From assembly GCA_903863845.1 (NCBI GenBank), contig CAIPDP010000058.1, positions 1 through 39,572 on the forward strand: 39,572 nucleotides of DNA, read 5' to 3'. The position numbers and the translations under genes were made by a program. Position 1 is the first letter of the stretch. The number at the start of each line of letters is the position of its first letter. Origin of the DNA: an uncultured Mucilaginibacter sp. (GTDB lineage: Bacteria; Bacteroidota; Bacteroidia; Sphingobacteriales; Sphingobacteriaceae). Shown piece by piece: positions 16,178-23,473 of this stretch. A model generated the notes under the pieces. It was not told where the DNA came from and searched no databases. It saw only the letters and a list, made by a program, of their open reading frames with translations.

Positions 16178-16194
16178 CAGTTACGGTGGAATAA
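16178..16194 (+). other. Right attachment junction (attR)
   Basis: CAGTTACGGTGGAATAA repeats the glmS end in the same reading phase. The part after ACGGT is inferred to be the original glmS 3' end (Val-Glu-stop) and is followed by the displaced terminator. Confidence 0.65.
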
Positions 16195-16214
16195 TCAACA
16201 CAAGAATTATCATA

Positions 16215-16249
16215 AAGCCATGGTTTAATCATCAGCCGTGGCTTTTTTT
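16215..16249 (+). terminator. Displaced original glmS terminator
   Basis: Stem AAGCCATGG/CCGTGGCTT (16215-16223 and 16236-16244; one T-G pair), followed by a seven-T run. It starts 20 bases after the duplicated Val-Glu-stop at 16192, the spacing expected after glmS, but glmS now ends 3.7 kb upstream. Confidence 0.75.
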
Positions 16250-16345
16250 ATGCCTTCAATTTGAATACCAATTTATCCAAGGTATTTGCATTGGCTGCCG
16301 TCATTCAAACCATCGTTTTCATAAAAATTACTTCAACTTTTTATT

Positions 16346-16390
16346 ATAGATAAAATCAATATTTATTATCTTTGAATAGATTTAATCTAT
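16346..16390 (+). promoter_or_regulatory. oxyR promoter with two OxyR-box-like sites
   Basis: The -7 box TATCTTTG is at 16367-16374. ATAGATTTAATCTAT (16376-16390), directly before the ATG, fits the OxyR half-site ATAGNTNNNANCTAT at every fixed position. ATAGATAAAATCAAT (16346-16360) fits with one mismatch. Their centres are 30 bases apart, three helical turns, and they bracket the -7 box, which suggests autorepression. Confidence 0.6.
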
Positions 16391-17326
16391 ATGACCATTA
16401 CACAGCTTGAATATATCGTAGCAGTTGACACTTACCGGAGTTTTTCGAGTGCTGCTGAAAAGTGCTTTATAACACAACCGACGCTCAGTATGCAAATACA
16501 GAAACTCGAAGACACGCTGGGTGTAAAAATATTTGATAGAAGTAAACAACCCGTTATTCCCACTGAGATCGGCGCAGAGATCATTGCACAAGCCCGGGTA
16601 TTGTTGGGCGAAGGAGAAAAGATAAAGGAATTGATCACCGACAGGCAAAAGGAACTCTCGGGTGAGCTACGTGTTGGTATCATACCGACAGTTTCGCCCT
16701 ACATCCTGCCAAAAATGATCAGCGGCTTTATTGCTAAATATCCGCTGGTTAAACTGATCGTTTGGGAACAAACTACTGAAGACATTGTACAGCAATTGAA
16801 GCTGGGTACGCTTGACTGCGGCATCTTGTCGACTCCCCTCTATGAAGCAGCCTTAACGGAAATTCCGGTTTTCTATGAAAATTTTGTGGCTTACGTTTCT
16901 AAGAACAGTAAACTTTCAAAAAAGAAAAGCATTAGTCCGGATGATATTGATATGGAAGAAATATGGATTTTAAATGAGGGCCATTGTATGCGCGAGCAAG
17001 TATTGAATATATGTCAGCGCAGACGATCAACAAAAGGATTTCAGCATTTCGAATACAATACCGGTAGCGTTGAAACTTTGAAAAGGATGGTCGATCAGAA
17101 CAATGGGGCTACCATATTACCAGAATTAGCGTTGACAGACCTTAGCGAGAAGCAACTGGATAAGGTGCGTTACTTTAAAACACCCGAACCGGCACGTGAA
17201 GTAAGTATCGTTATCCAAAAGAATTTTCTGAAGCGAAGAATGATCGAAGCACTCAAAAATGAATTGTTGGAATTTGTCCCGAAGCGGATGAAAAGCCGCA
17301 AGAAAAAGGAAGTGATGGAAATTTGA
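16391..17326 (+). CDS. oxyR: LysR-family peroxide sensor OxyR
   Basis: OxyR is a transcription factor that senses hydrogen peroxide by a disulfide between two cysteines. The 311 residues have an N-terminal winged HTH (LEYIVAVDTYRSFSSAAEKC to QPTLSMQIQKLEDTLG) and a LysR substrate domain. Cys199 and Cys208 (GHCMREQVLNIC) are at exactly the E. coli OxyR redox positions, which separates it from generic LysR proteins. The C-terminus is unusually basic (KRMKSRKKK). It lies upstream of, but on the opposite strand to, reductase and sodA genes. A dyad that fits the OxyR box touches its start codon. Confidence 0.95.
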   Translation: MTITQLEYIVAVDTYRSFSSAAEKCFITQPTLSMQIQKLEDTLGVKIFDRSKQPVIPTEIGAEIIAQARVLLGEGEKIKELITDRQKELSGELRVGIIPTVSPYILPKMISGFIAKYPLVKLIVWEQTTEDIVQQLKLGTLDCGILSTPLYEAALTEIPVFYENFVAYVSKNSKLSKKKSISPDDIDMEEIWILNEGHCMREQVLNICQRRRSTKGFQHFEYNTGSVETLKRMVDQNNGATILPELALTDLSEKQLDKVRYFKTPEPAREVSIVIQKNFLKRRMIEALKNELLEFVPKRMKSRKKKEVMEI

Positions 17327-17502
17327 GGAATTAATTGCGAAATGATTTTAAATGCGAAATTCGGTACGCCAAATGTAGAATGATTTTCAATTCGAAGTAC
17401 GGAATGCCAATTGCGAAATGTTTTTTTAAAGCCAGGATCTAATACATTCATTCCGCAATTGGCATTCCGCCTTCCGCATTTTTTTCGCTCCGCCTTCCGC
17501 AC
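17327..17502. repeat. Intergenic repeat region, GCAATTGGCATTCCGCC family
   Basis: The spacer is packed with variants of AATGCCAATTGCGAAATG and its complement (TTCCGCAATTGGCATTCCGCC, ending CTCCGCCTTCCGCA). The last 47 bases (17455-17501) recur almost exactly in inverse orientation at 21207-21255. No coding function. Confidence 0.75.
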
Positions 17503-18513
17503 TTAACTAAAAGCGATCTCCACCCCTTCGCCAATAACATGCCCTGTACAGGTTAAAATAAAACCCTGGTTTATATCATCATCAGTCAGCACTTCATTGG
17601 CTGACATGAGCACTTTCCCACTTTTGCATACCGCTGCGCAGGTAGAACAGGATCCAACCCGGCAGCTATAAGGCAGCTGGATACCATTTTGCAGTGCAGC
17701 TTGCAGTATGGTCTGGTTTTCGCCTGTAGCAATATCGAAGCGCTCTCCTTTAAAATTTATTTTGACGAATCCGGGAGGGTAGTTGACCAATGTGTTGGGC
17801 ACTTTGATGGTATCAATGACGAACTTTTCAGACCTTATTTTATTGGCATCAATACGCATGTATAATAGCGTCAACCTAACCATTCGCGTATACGAAAAGG
17901 GGCCGCATAGAAAAAATTCAGCATCCTCCAATTTAAAATTAAGGTATTGTTTGATCAGTCGTTCTATTTGCAGGTTATTTAGTCGTTGCCCTTCGCTGCT
18001 GATCAGGTAAACGATGGTAAAAAACTCGGGATACTTTGCAGCCAATTCATCCAACCGGGGACGGAACAATATTTTCTCATTGTTACTGCTATAGAACAGT
18101 GTTAACTTAGTTTGCCCTGCCTTTGACAGTCTATCTTTTATCAGGGAATAATTTGGTGTAATACCGGTTCCCGCAGCAAATAAAAACAGATCGCCTTTTG
18201 ATTGCGGCTTCTTGAATGTAAACCGACCTGCCGGTTCAACCGCAGTTAAGATATCCCCAACCTTTAATTTGCTGAGCATGTAGCGGGATATTTCGCCGTT
18301 GGCGATCCGCTTGATCGTGATCGCCAAAAGTTCCTCGGCGGGGGACGAACTTAAGGAATAGGAACGGCGTATCTCCTGATCGCGGTGTTTAAATACCAAT
18401 GTAATAAATTGCCCTGCCTGGTAAGACACCCGCTTGCTCTCTGTATCTTTCAAATAAAAGGTGGCAATATCAGCGGTTTCCCATTTTATCGCTTCGATAC
18501 GTAATTGAAGCAT
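17503..18513 (-). CDS. Ferredoxin-NADP reductase-like flavoprotein with a C-terminal 2Fe-2S domain (PaaE-like)
   Basis: The 336-residue protein has a ferredoxin-reductase module with an FAD site RRSYSLSS near residue 50, an NAD(P) site FAAGTGITPNYSLIK near 113-127 and a CGPFSYTR motif, then a plant-type ferredoxin domain with Cys284, 289, 292 and 322 (CRVGSCSTC). This order is that of PaaE, the reductase of phenylacetyl-CoA epoxidase, and of related oxygenase reductases. No paaABC genes are nearby, so a general electron-transfer job is likely. The ATG at 18513 is preferred to a TTG at 18522 that overlaps the upstream stop. It follows the MDR gene by five bases, so they form an operon. Confidence 0.88.
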   Translation of the reverse strand: MLQLRIEAIKWETADIATFYLKDTESKRVSYQAGQFITLVFKHRDQEIRRSYSLSSSPAEELLAITIKRIANGEISRYMLSKLKVGDILTAVEPAGRFTFKKPQSKGDLFLFAAGTGITPNYSLIKDRLSKAGQTKLTLFYSSNNEKILFRPRLDELAAKYPEFFTIVYLISSEGQRLNNLQIERLIKQYLNFKLEDAEFFLCGPFSYTRMVRLTLLYMRIDANKIRSEKFVIDTIKVPNTLVNYPPGFVKINFKGERFDIATGENQTILQAALQNGIQLPYSCRVGSCSTCAAVCKSGKVLMSANEVLTDDDINQGFILTCTGHVIGEGVEIAFS

Positions 18514-18518
18514 CTTCG

Positions 18519-19514
18519 TCAAGGTTTAAGAACGATCTTACCAAATTGCGATGAATTGGCTAATTTTTTAAACGCATCTGCGGCAGTGGCAAAAGAAAAT
18601 ACCTCATCTATTACCGGGATGATCTTATGCTGATTTGTAAAATCGATCATCGCTTTAAAGTCAGCTGCCGAACCCATCGTGGTACCTAAAATTTGCAATT
18701 GCTTCCAGAATATCTTGCGACCATTAAGTGCCGGTATATTGCCCGCAGTACCTCCGAAGAAAACAATGCGGCCGCCGGGATTTGACAGGTCGAGCAGTTT
18801 ATCAAAATCGTCGCCCAAAGCACTATCAATGATCACATCAAAGCCACCTGTAACTTGTTTTAGTTGTTCTGCCCAGTCGCCCAAGTGGTAATTTGCTCCG
18901 CCTGCCGCACCCAGACGCCTTGCGTGTTCTAATTTGTCCTCAGCGCCCGAAGTAACAAACACCTCGCAACCCGCTGCTACTGCCCATTGGAGCGTAAAAA
19001 CGCCCGTTCCGCCACCTACTCCGGTTACCAGCACCTTGTCCCCTTTTTTAGCCTTTCCTTTAGTGAATAATGCCCGAAAAGTGGTCAGGCCCGCTAAGGG
19101 CAATGCGGCAGCCTGCTCCCAACTTAAATGCGCAGGCTTTGGATAGATATACTTTGCCTTTACTTTAACATATTCGGCCAGCGTACCATTTTCCGGTAGG
19201 CCGAGAATGGTAAAGTTGCGCCCCTGATGGTTTTCATCGGGCCCCCAATTGTTACTGGGGTTGATGATCACCGCTTTACTCAACCAATTATTATCAACGG
19301 CGTCTCCGGTTTCAACAATAACGCCGGCACCATCTGAACCCAGCACCGATGGATATTTTATTCCGCCATATTTACCGATCGTGATCCAATAATCGCGCCG
19401 GTTAAGTGCTGCGGCTTTGATCTGAACCAGCACCTCATCTTCTCCGATGACAGGCTTTTCAATTTCCAGGTTAACGATGGGTTCCTCGGCAGAGGCTAAT
19501 ACAATGGCTTTCAT
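18519..19514 (-). CDS. MDR-family zinc-independent-type alcohol dehydrogenase / quinone oxidoreductase
   Basis: This 331-residue medium-chain dehydrogenase has the GroES-like N-terminal fold (GEDEVLVQIKAAALNRRDYW, LGSDGAGVIVETG) and a Rossmann domain with the nucleotide motif VTGVGGGTGVFTLQWA near residue 160. The structural-zinc cysteines of classic alcohol dehydrogenases are not seen, which favours the NADPH:quinone reductase branch. Substrate unknown. It is upstream of the PaaE-like reductase in a tight pair and downstream of sodA, separated from sodA by a terminator. Confidence 0.85.
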   Translation of the reverse strand: MKAIVLASAEEPIVNLEIEKPVIGEDEVLVQIKAAALNRRDYWITIGKYGGIKYPSVLGSDGAGVIVETGDAVDNNWLSKAVIINPSNNWGPDENHQGRNFTILGLPENGTLAEYVKVKAKYIYPKPAHLSWEQAAALPLAGLTTFRALFTKGKAKKGDKVLVTGVGGGTGVFTLQWAVAAGCEVFVTSGAEDKLEHARRLGAAGGANYHLGDWAEQLKQVTGGFDVIIDSALGDDFDKLLDLSNPGGRIVFFGGTAGNIPALNGRKIFWKQLQILGTTMGSAADFKAMIDFTNQHKIIPVIDEVFSFATAADAFKKLANSSQFGKIVLKP

Positions 19515-19528
19515 GAAATGTTAAGCAT

Positions 19529-19559
19529 AAAAAAACGGCAGAATGAATGATCCTGCCGT
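19529..19559 (-). terminator. Rho-independent terminator of sodA
   Basis: Stem ACGGCAG/CTGCCGT (19535-19541 and 19553-19559) with seven A on the plus strand at 19529-19535, giving a T run on the minus strand; 21 bases after the sodA stop. Confidence 0.85.
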
Positions 19560-19580
19560 CGTAAATTTTATTTAAGTTGA

Positions 19581-20192
19581 TCAGGCTGTTGCCTTGGCAT
19601 AAAGCTCAGCAACATGACTCCAGTTGATAACATTCCAGATAGCGGCAAGGTATTCAGGACGACGATTCTGGTATTTCAGGTAATAAGCATGTTCCCATAC
19701 GTCGATACCTAAAATTGGTGTGCCTTTTACTTCAGCGATATCCATCAGGGGATTATCCTGGTTAGGTGATGAAGTGATAGCCAGTTTTTTATCTGCAGTA
19801 ACGATCAACCATGCCCAACCAGAACCAAAACGGGTTGCACCAGCTTCAGAAAGTTTGGTTTTGAAATCAGCAAATGAACCAAAAGTGCTGGTAATTGCAG
19901 CTCCAAGAGCACCTGAAGGCTCGCCACCACCACTTGGTGAAAGCAAGGTCCAGAACATAGTATGGTTAAAATGACCACCACCATTGTTGCGAACCGCCGG
20001 CGGGAATTTGGAAATGTTTTTTATAATATCTTCGATGCTGCTATCAGCCTCAGGTTTTCCTTCAAGCGCCTTGTTTAAATTGGTAACATAGGCCTGGTGG
20101 TGCTTTCCATGGTGAATCTCCATCGTGGTTTTGTCGATGTGAGGTTCCAAAGCGTCAGTCGCGTAAGCCAACGCTGGTAGTGTAAATGCCAT
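19581..20192 (-). CDS. sodA: Superoxide dismutase (Fe/Mn family)
   Basis: It converts superoxide to oxygen and peroxide, probably in the cytoplasm, because there is no signal peptide. The 203 residues show the four metal ligands His27 (MEIHHGKHH), His77 (GHFNHTMFW), Asp164 and His168 ([15 protein letters not shown]). Gln145 in SPNQDNPL is at the place of the second-shell glutamine typical of the manganese type, although cambialistic use cannot be excluded. It is a single-gene unit with its own terminator and a -7 box upstream, close to oxyR in a redox cluster. Confidence 0.97.
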   Translation of the reverse strand: MAFTLPALAYATDALEPHIDKTTMEIHHGKHHQAYVTNLNKALEGKPEADSSIEDIIKNISKFPPAVRNNGGGHFNHTMFWTLLSPSGGGEPSGALGAAITSTFGSFADFKTKLSEAGATRFGSGWAWLIVTADKKLAITSSPNQDNPLMDIAEVKGTPILGIDVWEHAYYLKYQNRRPEYLAAIWNVINWSHVAELYAKATA

Positions 20193-20227
20193 AATGAACT
20201 ATTTTAAAGTTTGTGAATCGTTTGTCA

Positions 20228-20235
20228 CAAATATA
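20228..20235 (-). promoter_or_regulatory. Putative -7 box of sodA
   Basis: The minus strand reads TATATTTG, a full match to TAnnTTTG, 35 bases before the ATG. No TTG is at the usual -33 distance. Confidence 0.45.
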
Positions 20236-20278
20236 AAGCTATGTAAATCACTTTTGTTCTATTAAATGTCAACTTTTT

Positions 20279-20366
20279 TTGTTGGTCATTGGTCATTGGT
20301 CATTGGGTCCAAAGGCGGTGGCCTTGGGTCTATGGACCATTGACTATCGACTATGGACTATGGACT
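20279..20366. repeat. Short tandem repeats between sodA and tadA
   Basis: Three tandem copies of GGTCATT and then several copies of GACTATGGACTAT-like units, in an area without genes. Related degenerate units appear at 5399-5485 and 33731-33768. Its end overlaps the last codons of tadA by two bases. Confidence 0.6.
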
Positions 20367-20835
20367 AAGAACGCTTCTTTTTAAAAAAACTGCGGATCAG
20401 CTCAGCGCATTCGTTTTCACGGATACCGCCGGTGATGATGGTTTTGGGGTGAGTAACTTTTTGATTCAGGCGACCGAAACCCATGCGGGTATCGTAGGCA
20501 CCAAAAACGATCTGGCTTACCTGGAACCAATAGGAGGCCCCGGCACACATTACGCAGGGTTCTAAGGTAACATACAAGGTGCAGTCGCGCAGGTATTTGC
20601 CGCCTAAAAAATTGGCTGCTGCTGTTAAGGCCTGCATTTCGGCATGGGCAGAAACGTCGTTGAGTCGTTCCGTTAAATTATGACCCCTGCCGATGATCTT
20701 CCCCTTACAGACCACAATAGCGCCTATTGGAATTTCGTCCTCTGCTAAGGCCAATTTGGCTTCCTTGAGCGCTTCGGCCATAAAAAAATCGTCGGGTGAT
20801 ATTGCCGGCTCATCGCCGAAAGTATAGTAGCGCAT
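20365..20835 (-). CDS. tadA: tRNA-specific adenosine deaminase
   Basis: TadA converts adenosine 34 to inosine in tRNA-Arg(ACG) so that it can read three codons. The 156-residue protein has the zinc and catalytic motif His64-Ala-Glu66 (SAHAEMQAL) and Pro93-Cys94-x-x-Cys97 (EPCVMC), followed by IVFGAYDTRMGFG. A basic tail (FFKKKRS) is usual. An internal Met19 would also give a TadA of usual length, but the longer start overlaps the upstream csaA stop by one base (TGATG), which suggests translational coupling. Confidence 0.95.
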   Translation of the reverse strand: MRYYTFGDEPAISPDDFFMAEALKEAKLALAEDEIPIGAIVVCKGKIIGRGHNLTERLNDVSAHAEMQALTAAANFLGGKYLRDCTLYVTLEPCVMCAGASYWFQVSQIVFGAYDTRMGFGRLNQKVTHPKTIITGGIRENECAELIRSFFKKKRS

Positions 20836-21170
20836 CAGATCAGTTTACTGCCGTTAGGTACATTTTGTTCAACAGAAACAAGGACAATATCGCCATTTTC
20901 ATCTGCAAAACCTGTTACCAGGAATTCGGACATAAAAGTAGCAATTTGCTTTTTAGGGAAATTGATCACACCAACGATCTGCCGTCCAATCAATTCTTCC
21001 CTGCGATAATGTTTGGTGATCTGCGCGCTGGATTGTTTGATCCCAAAAGGACCAAAATCAACCTTTACTTTAAAGGCGGGCTTACGAGCTTCAGGGAAAT
21101 CGGCAACCTCGAGTATCGTGCCCACACGCAATTCAACTTTTTCAAAATCATGCCAGGTGATGGTTTCCAT
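20835..21170 (-). CDS. csaA: CsaA-like tRNA-binding-fold chaperone
   Basis: The 111 residues are one tRNA-binding (OB-fold) domain, as in Csa[64 protein letters not shown] and VPNGSKL at the end. CsaA binds unfolded or exported proteins in Bacillus and is related to the C-terminal domain of methionyl-tRNA synthetase. I chose the ATG at 21170; the open frame back to 21251 only translates the repeat region. It is followed directly by tadA, with which it overlaps by one base. Confidence 0.92.
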   Translation of the reverse strand: METITWHDFEKVELRVGTILEVADFPEARKPAFKVKVDFGPFGIKQSSAQITKHYRREELIGRQIVGVINFPKKQIATFMSEFLVTGFADENGDIVLVSVEQNVPNGSKLI

Positions 21171-21177
21171 GGAACAA

Positions 21178-21383
21178 AGGTAATGTGAAAGGCGGAGTGA
21201 AAAAAATGCGGAAGGCGGAGCGAAAAAAAAATGCGGAAGGCGGAGTGCCAATTGCTGAATGAAAAAAATGCGGAAGTCGAAATGCCAATTGCGGAATGAA
21301 AAGTATTGAAAGGCGGAGTATCAATTGCGAACTTCGAATTAAAAATCACTTCGCATTTGACACTCCGAATTTCGCATTAAAAA
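21178..21383. repeat. Intergenic repeat region, inverse copy of the 17.3 kb repeats
   Basis: Repeated units AAAAATGCGGAAGGCGGAG and TGCCAATTGCGGAATG. Bases 21207-21255 are the reverse complement of 17455-17501 with very few differences (mainly the A-run length, nine against seven). No coding function. Confidence 0.75.
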
Positions 21384-22034
21384 TCAGACACTAATGATCC
21401 CATGTTTGATGGCAAAAATTACCAGGCCAACCAGATTTTTGGAGCCGGTTTTTTCGAAAAGGCGAGCACGGTAGCCTTCTACTGTACGTACGCTTAAAAA
21501 TATCTTATCGGCTATTTCCTGATTCGAATATTCCTGGCAAACCAGTTTTAATATGGCAACCTCCCGCTCATTCAATTCTACGGCGTGGTGGGCACCTTCA
21601 CTATGCCCGGGGCCAACCAGTTGTTTGATCAGCGTAACTGAAAGATGTTCATTAAAATAAAAGCCCTTTTGATCGACGGTTTTGATCGCTTCTATGATCT
21701 CCTCAGGTTCGGCATTTTTTAGCAGGTATCCCGAGGCACCCGCCTTCATCATATCTACAATATATTTATCCTCGTTGTGCATAGACAGTGCGAGCACTTT
21801 TACCTCTTTAAAATGCTGACGAATATGGGCCGTGGTTTGCATACCATCCATTTCAGGCATTTTTATATCCATCAGTACAACATCGGGTATTTTTGTTGCC
21901 AATAAGCCGATCAGTTCCTTACCATTGGATGCTTCAATGATCAGCTCAAAATCAACACAGTCTTCCAGGGTGGCTTTTAAACCGGTCCTGAAGATCTTAT
22001 GGTCGTCGGCGATTGCCAGCTTGATCGGTTTCAT
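21384..22034 (-). CDS. NarL/FixJ-type response regulator
   Basis: The 216 residues have a receiver domain with Asp10 and Asp11, phosphate-accepting Asp56 (VVLMDIKMPEMDG), Ser84 and Lys106 (GYLLK), then a LuxR-type HTH (LNEREVAILKLVCQEYSNQEIADKIF to SVRTVEGYRARLFEKTGSKN). It should bind DNA once phosphorylated by the kinase encoded 38 bases upstream. The targets are unknown. Confidence 0.93.
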   Translation of the reverse strand: MKPIKLAIADDHKIFRTGLKATLEDCVDFELIIEASNGKELIGLLATKIPDVVLMDIKMPEMDGMQTTAHIRQHFKEVKVLALSMHNEDKYIVDMMKAGASGYLLKNAEPEEIIEAIKTVDQKGFYFNEHLSVTLIKQLVGPGHSEGAHHAVELNEREVAILKLVCQEYSNQEIADKIFLSVRTVEGYRARLFEKTGSKNLVGLVIFAIKHGIISV

Positions 22035-22072
22035 ACGCTTGAAAAATTCAGGATAAATATATTATTAAAAGT

Positions 22073-22855
22073 TTATGTGCGCGGAAGCGGGATCTCAATA
22101 GTCGTAATTGTACCACTAAGCGGTTTTGAATAGATATCGATCTTGCCATTAATGAGTTGCACCCGGCTGCGAAGATTTTTGATACCGAAGCCCTGTTTGA
22201 CCTCATCCAGCTTAAAACCTACACCATTATCTCTGAAACTCATGATTAGCGCGTTGTTCTGTTTAGAAAGTTCGATGTGGATATTAGTTGCTTCCGAATG
22301 TTTAACTGCGTTACCGAAAAGTTCCTGTGCAATACGATAAAGCGTTAGCTCAACCGCCGACGGGAAACGTTCGTTGGCAAGTTTCTTTGAAAAACTTACC
22401 TGAATTGGCGTGCTGCTGTTGATCTTGTTGCAAAGTGCATCTAAAGCATCTATTAGTCCGAAATCGGTCAATACCGGCGGCAGTACATTATGAATGATAT
22501 TACGGATCTCCTGGATACACTCATCTGTCAATTTACAGGTATCTGCCAGCATCTCGTTTTTACCTTCACTTTGCTTATCCAGCTTATGGAGTTTCAGTTT
22601 AATAGCTGAAAGCACCTGGCCTACGCTGTCATGCAGATCTTCAGCCAGGCGTTTACGCTCGGTTTCCTGGGTCTCGATGACGGCTTTTAGCAGCTCCTGC
22701 TGCCGTTCGTCCTCCAGGCGCCGCAAGGCAACCTGGTTTTTGATCATTTTCCGCTGGTATACGATCACGAAAAAGAACAATCCGGTGATCAGCACAACCA
22801 CCACCAGTGTCCCGATAATGAGTACAGGTATTATGTTGTTTTCTGGGGTCGGCAA
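22073..22855 (-). CDS. Membrane-bound sensor histidine kinase (HisKA_3 type)
   Basis: The 260-residue protein has one N-terminal membrane helix (residues about 8-33), a short coiled coil, the HisKA_3 dimerisation helix with phospho-accepting His75 (RLAEDLHDSVGQVLS) and an HATPase domain with ELFGNAVKHSEAT (N box) and DNGVGF (G1). It has no extracellular sensor domain. The start is a TTG at 22855, inside the last 25 bases of the membrane-protein gene upstream; no ATG exists before the DHp region. Overlap implies coupling with that gene, which might supply the sensing part. Confidence 0.88.
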   Translation of the reverse strand: MPTPENNIIPVLIIGTLVVVVLITGLFFFVIVYQRKMIKNQVALRRLEDERQQELLKAVIETQETERKRLAEDLHDSVGQVLSAIKLKLHKLDKQSEGKNEMLADTCKLTDECIQEIRNIIHNVLPPVLTDFGLIDALDALCNKINSSTPIQVSFSKKLANERFPSAVELTLYRIAQELFGNAVKHSEATNIHIELSKQNNALIMSFRDNGVGFKLDEVKQGFGIKNLRSRVQLINGKIDIYSKPLSGTITTIEIPLPRT

Positions 22856-23460
22856 AGTAGTGCGATTGTGTATAACAAGTTAGCGATAATATTGGTGATA
22901 TTATTAATTATATAATACGAGGGCCGCTCATGAAGGGGGATCATAGCGATGAGCATAAACAAAAAGATATTGATGGAAAAATAAAAAAGCACGGCCGCAT
23001 TGAACCAGAATAGCCCTTGCTTTTCGATATGCAGAAATTCCTGCCTTGTCAGTAACTGAAAGAAAAGGAGCAGTGATAAAATGATAAAAACAATACTCGA
23101 AGCTGTATTTGAAATCGTAGGATATTCAAATATTTCCTTGCACGAATATAAACCCGCTGCCAGAGCCAAAGAGGAAAGAATGAGGGTTATGCGTTTATTG
23201 AGGTTGCTGACGAATGCCTTGTAATAGATGACGCAAAAAAAGACGATATTAACAATAACAAAAATATGCACCACCCAAATGTTTGAGTAGTGCCAGTAAG
23301 GCAGTACCCATTGCAGCAGATCGGCAAGGGCTGAAACGATAAAAAAGATCCCGATAAGCCTAAAAATACTGTCGAGATTTTTGAAACTATAGGCAAAGGC
23401 TATCAGCGGGATCAATCCCGACAGCGACGAAATAATATCAAATAATGCCTCCTTGCTCAT
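22831..23460 (-). CDS. Six-helix integral membrane protein, function unknown
   Basis: The 209 residues are almost wholly hydrophobic, with about six to seven helices (for instance IIFAYSF-like at 15-25, GIFFIVSALADLLQWVL, VVHIFVIVNIVFFCVIYY, SIVFIILSLLLFFQLL, FSINIFLFMLIAMI). I recognise no transporter motif. It overlaps the kinase gene by 25 bases, so it may be the membrane sensor partner of the two-component pair. ATG start at 23460, 13 bases after the stop of the upstream unknown gene. Confidence 0.8.
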   Translation of the reverse strand: MSKEALFDIISSLSGLIPLIAFAYSFKNLDSIFRLIGIFFIVSALADLLQWVLPYWHYSNIWVVHIFVIVNIVFFCVIYYKAFVSNLNKRITLILSSLALAAGLYSCKEIFEYPTISNTASSIVFIILSLLLFFQLLTRQEFLHIEKQGLFWFNAAVLFYFSINIFLFMLIAMIPLHERPSYYIINNITNIIANLLYTIALLCRPQKTT

Positions 23461-23473
23461 TGCAGGCCGGAGT

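Larger units (their letters stand above)
12492..16187. mobile_element. Serine-recombinase element integrated in the 3' end of glmS (about 3.7 kb)
   Basis: The limits come from a shared core ACGGT at 12492-12496 and 16183-16187. At the left it is part of glmS codons for SVTVE-stop. At the right, bases 16177-16194 also read TCA GTT ACG GTG GAA TAA, again SVTVE-stop, followed 20 bases later by a terminator that suits glmS. The inside differs sharply from the host: almost no GpC, no GATC, and a different codon style. It carries a large and a small serine recombinase, an HTH-like protein, one passenger gene, a broken small ORF and a possible structured RNA. No transposase with DDE motifs, plasmid or phage structural gene was seen. 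Which two bases are the crossover cannot be told from one integrated copy. Confidence 0.8.

Noticed and set aside
12492..16187. Tn7-like transposon at the glmS site
   Set aside because: No TnsABCD-like genes, no Tn7-type terminal repeats, and the insertion lies within the last codons rather than downstream of the stop; serine recombinases explain it better.
16113..16232. Longer start (16232) for the HTH-like gene
   Set aside because: It would begin in host DNA outside the attachment core and cross the junction; the ATG at 16112 is inside the element.
21171..21251. N-terminal extension of csaA
   Set aside because: It translates the intergenic repeat; the family N-terminus starts at 21170.
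21178..21383. CRISPR array
   Set aside because: Units are degenerate, unevenly spaced and without distinct spacers; no cas genes are near.
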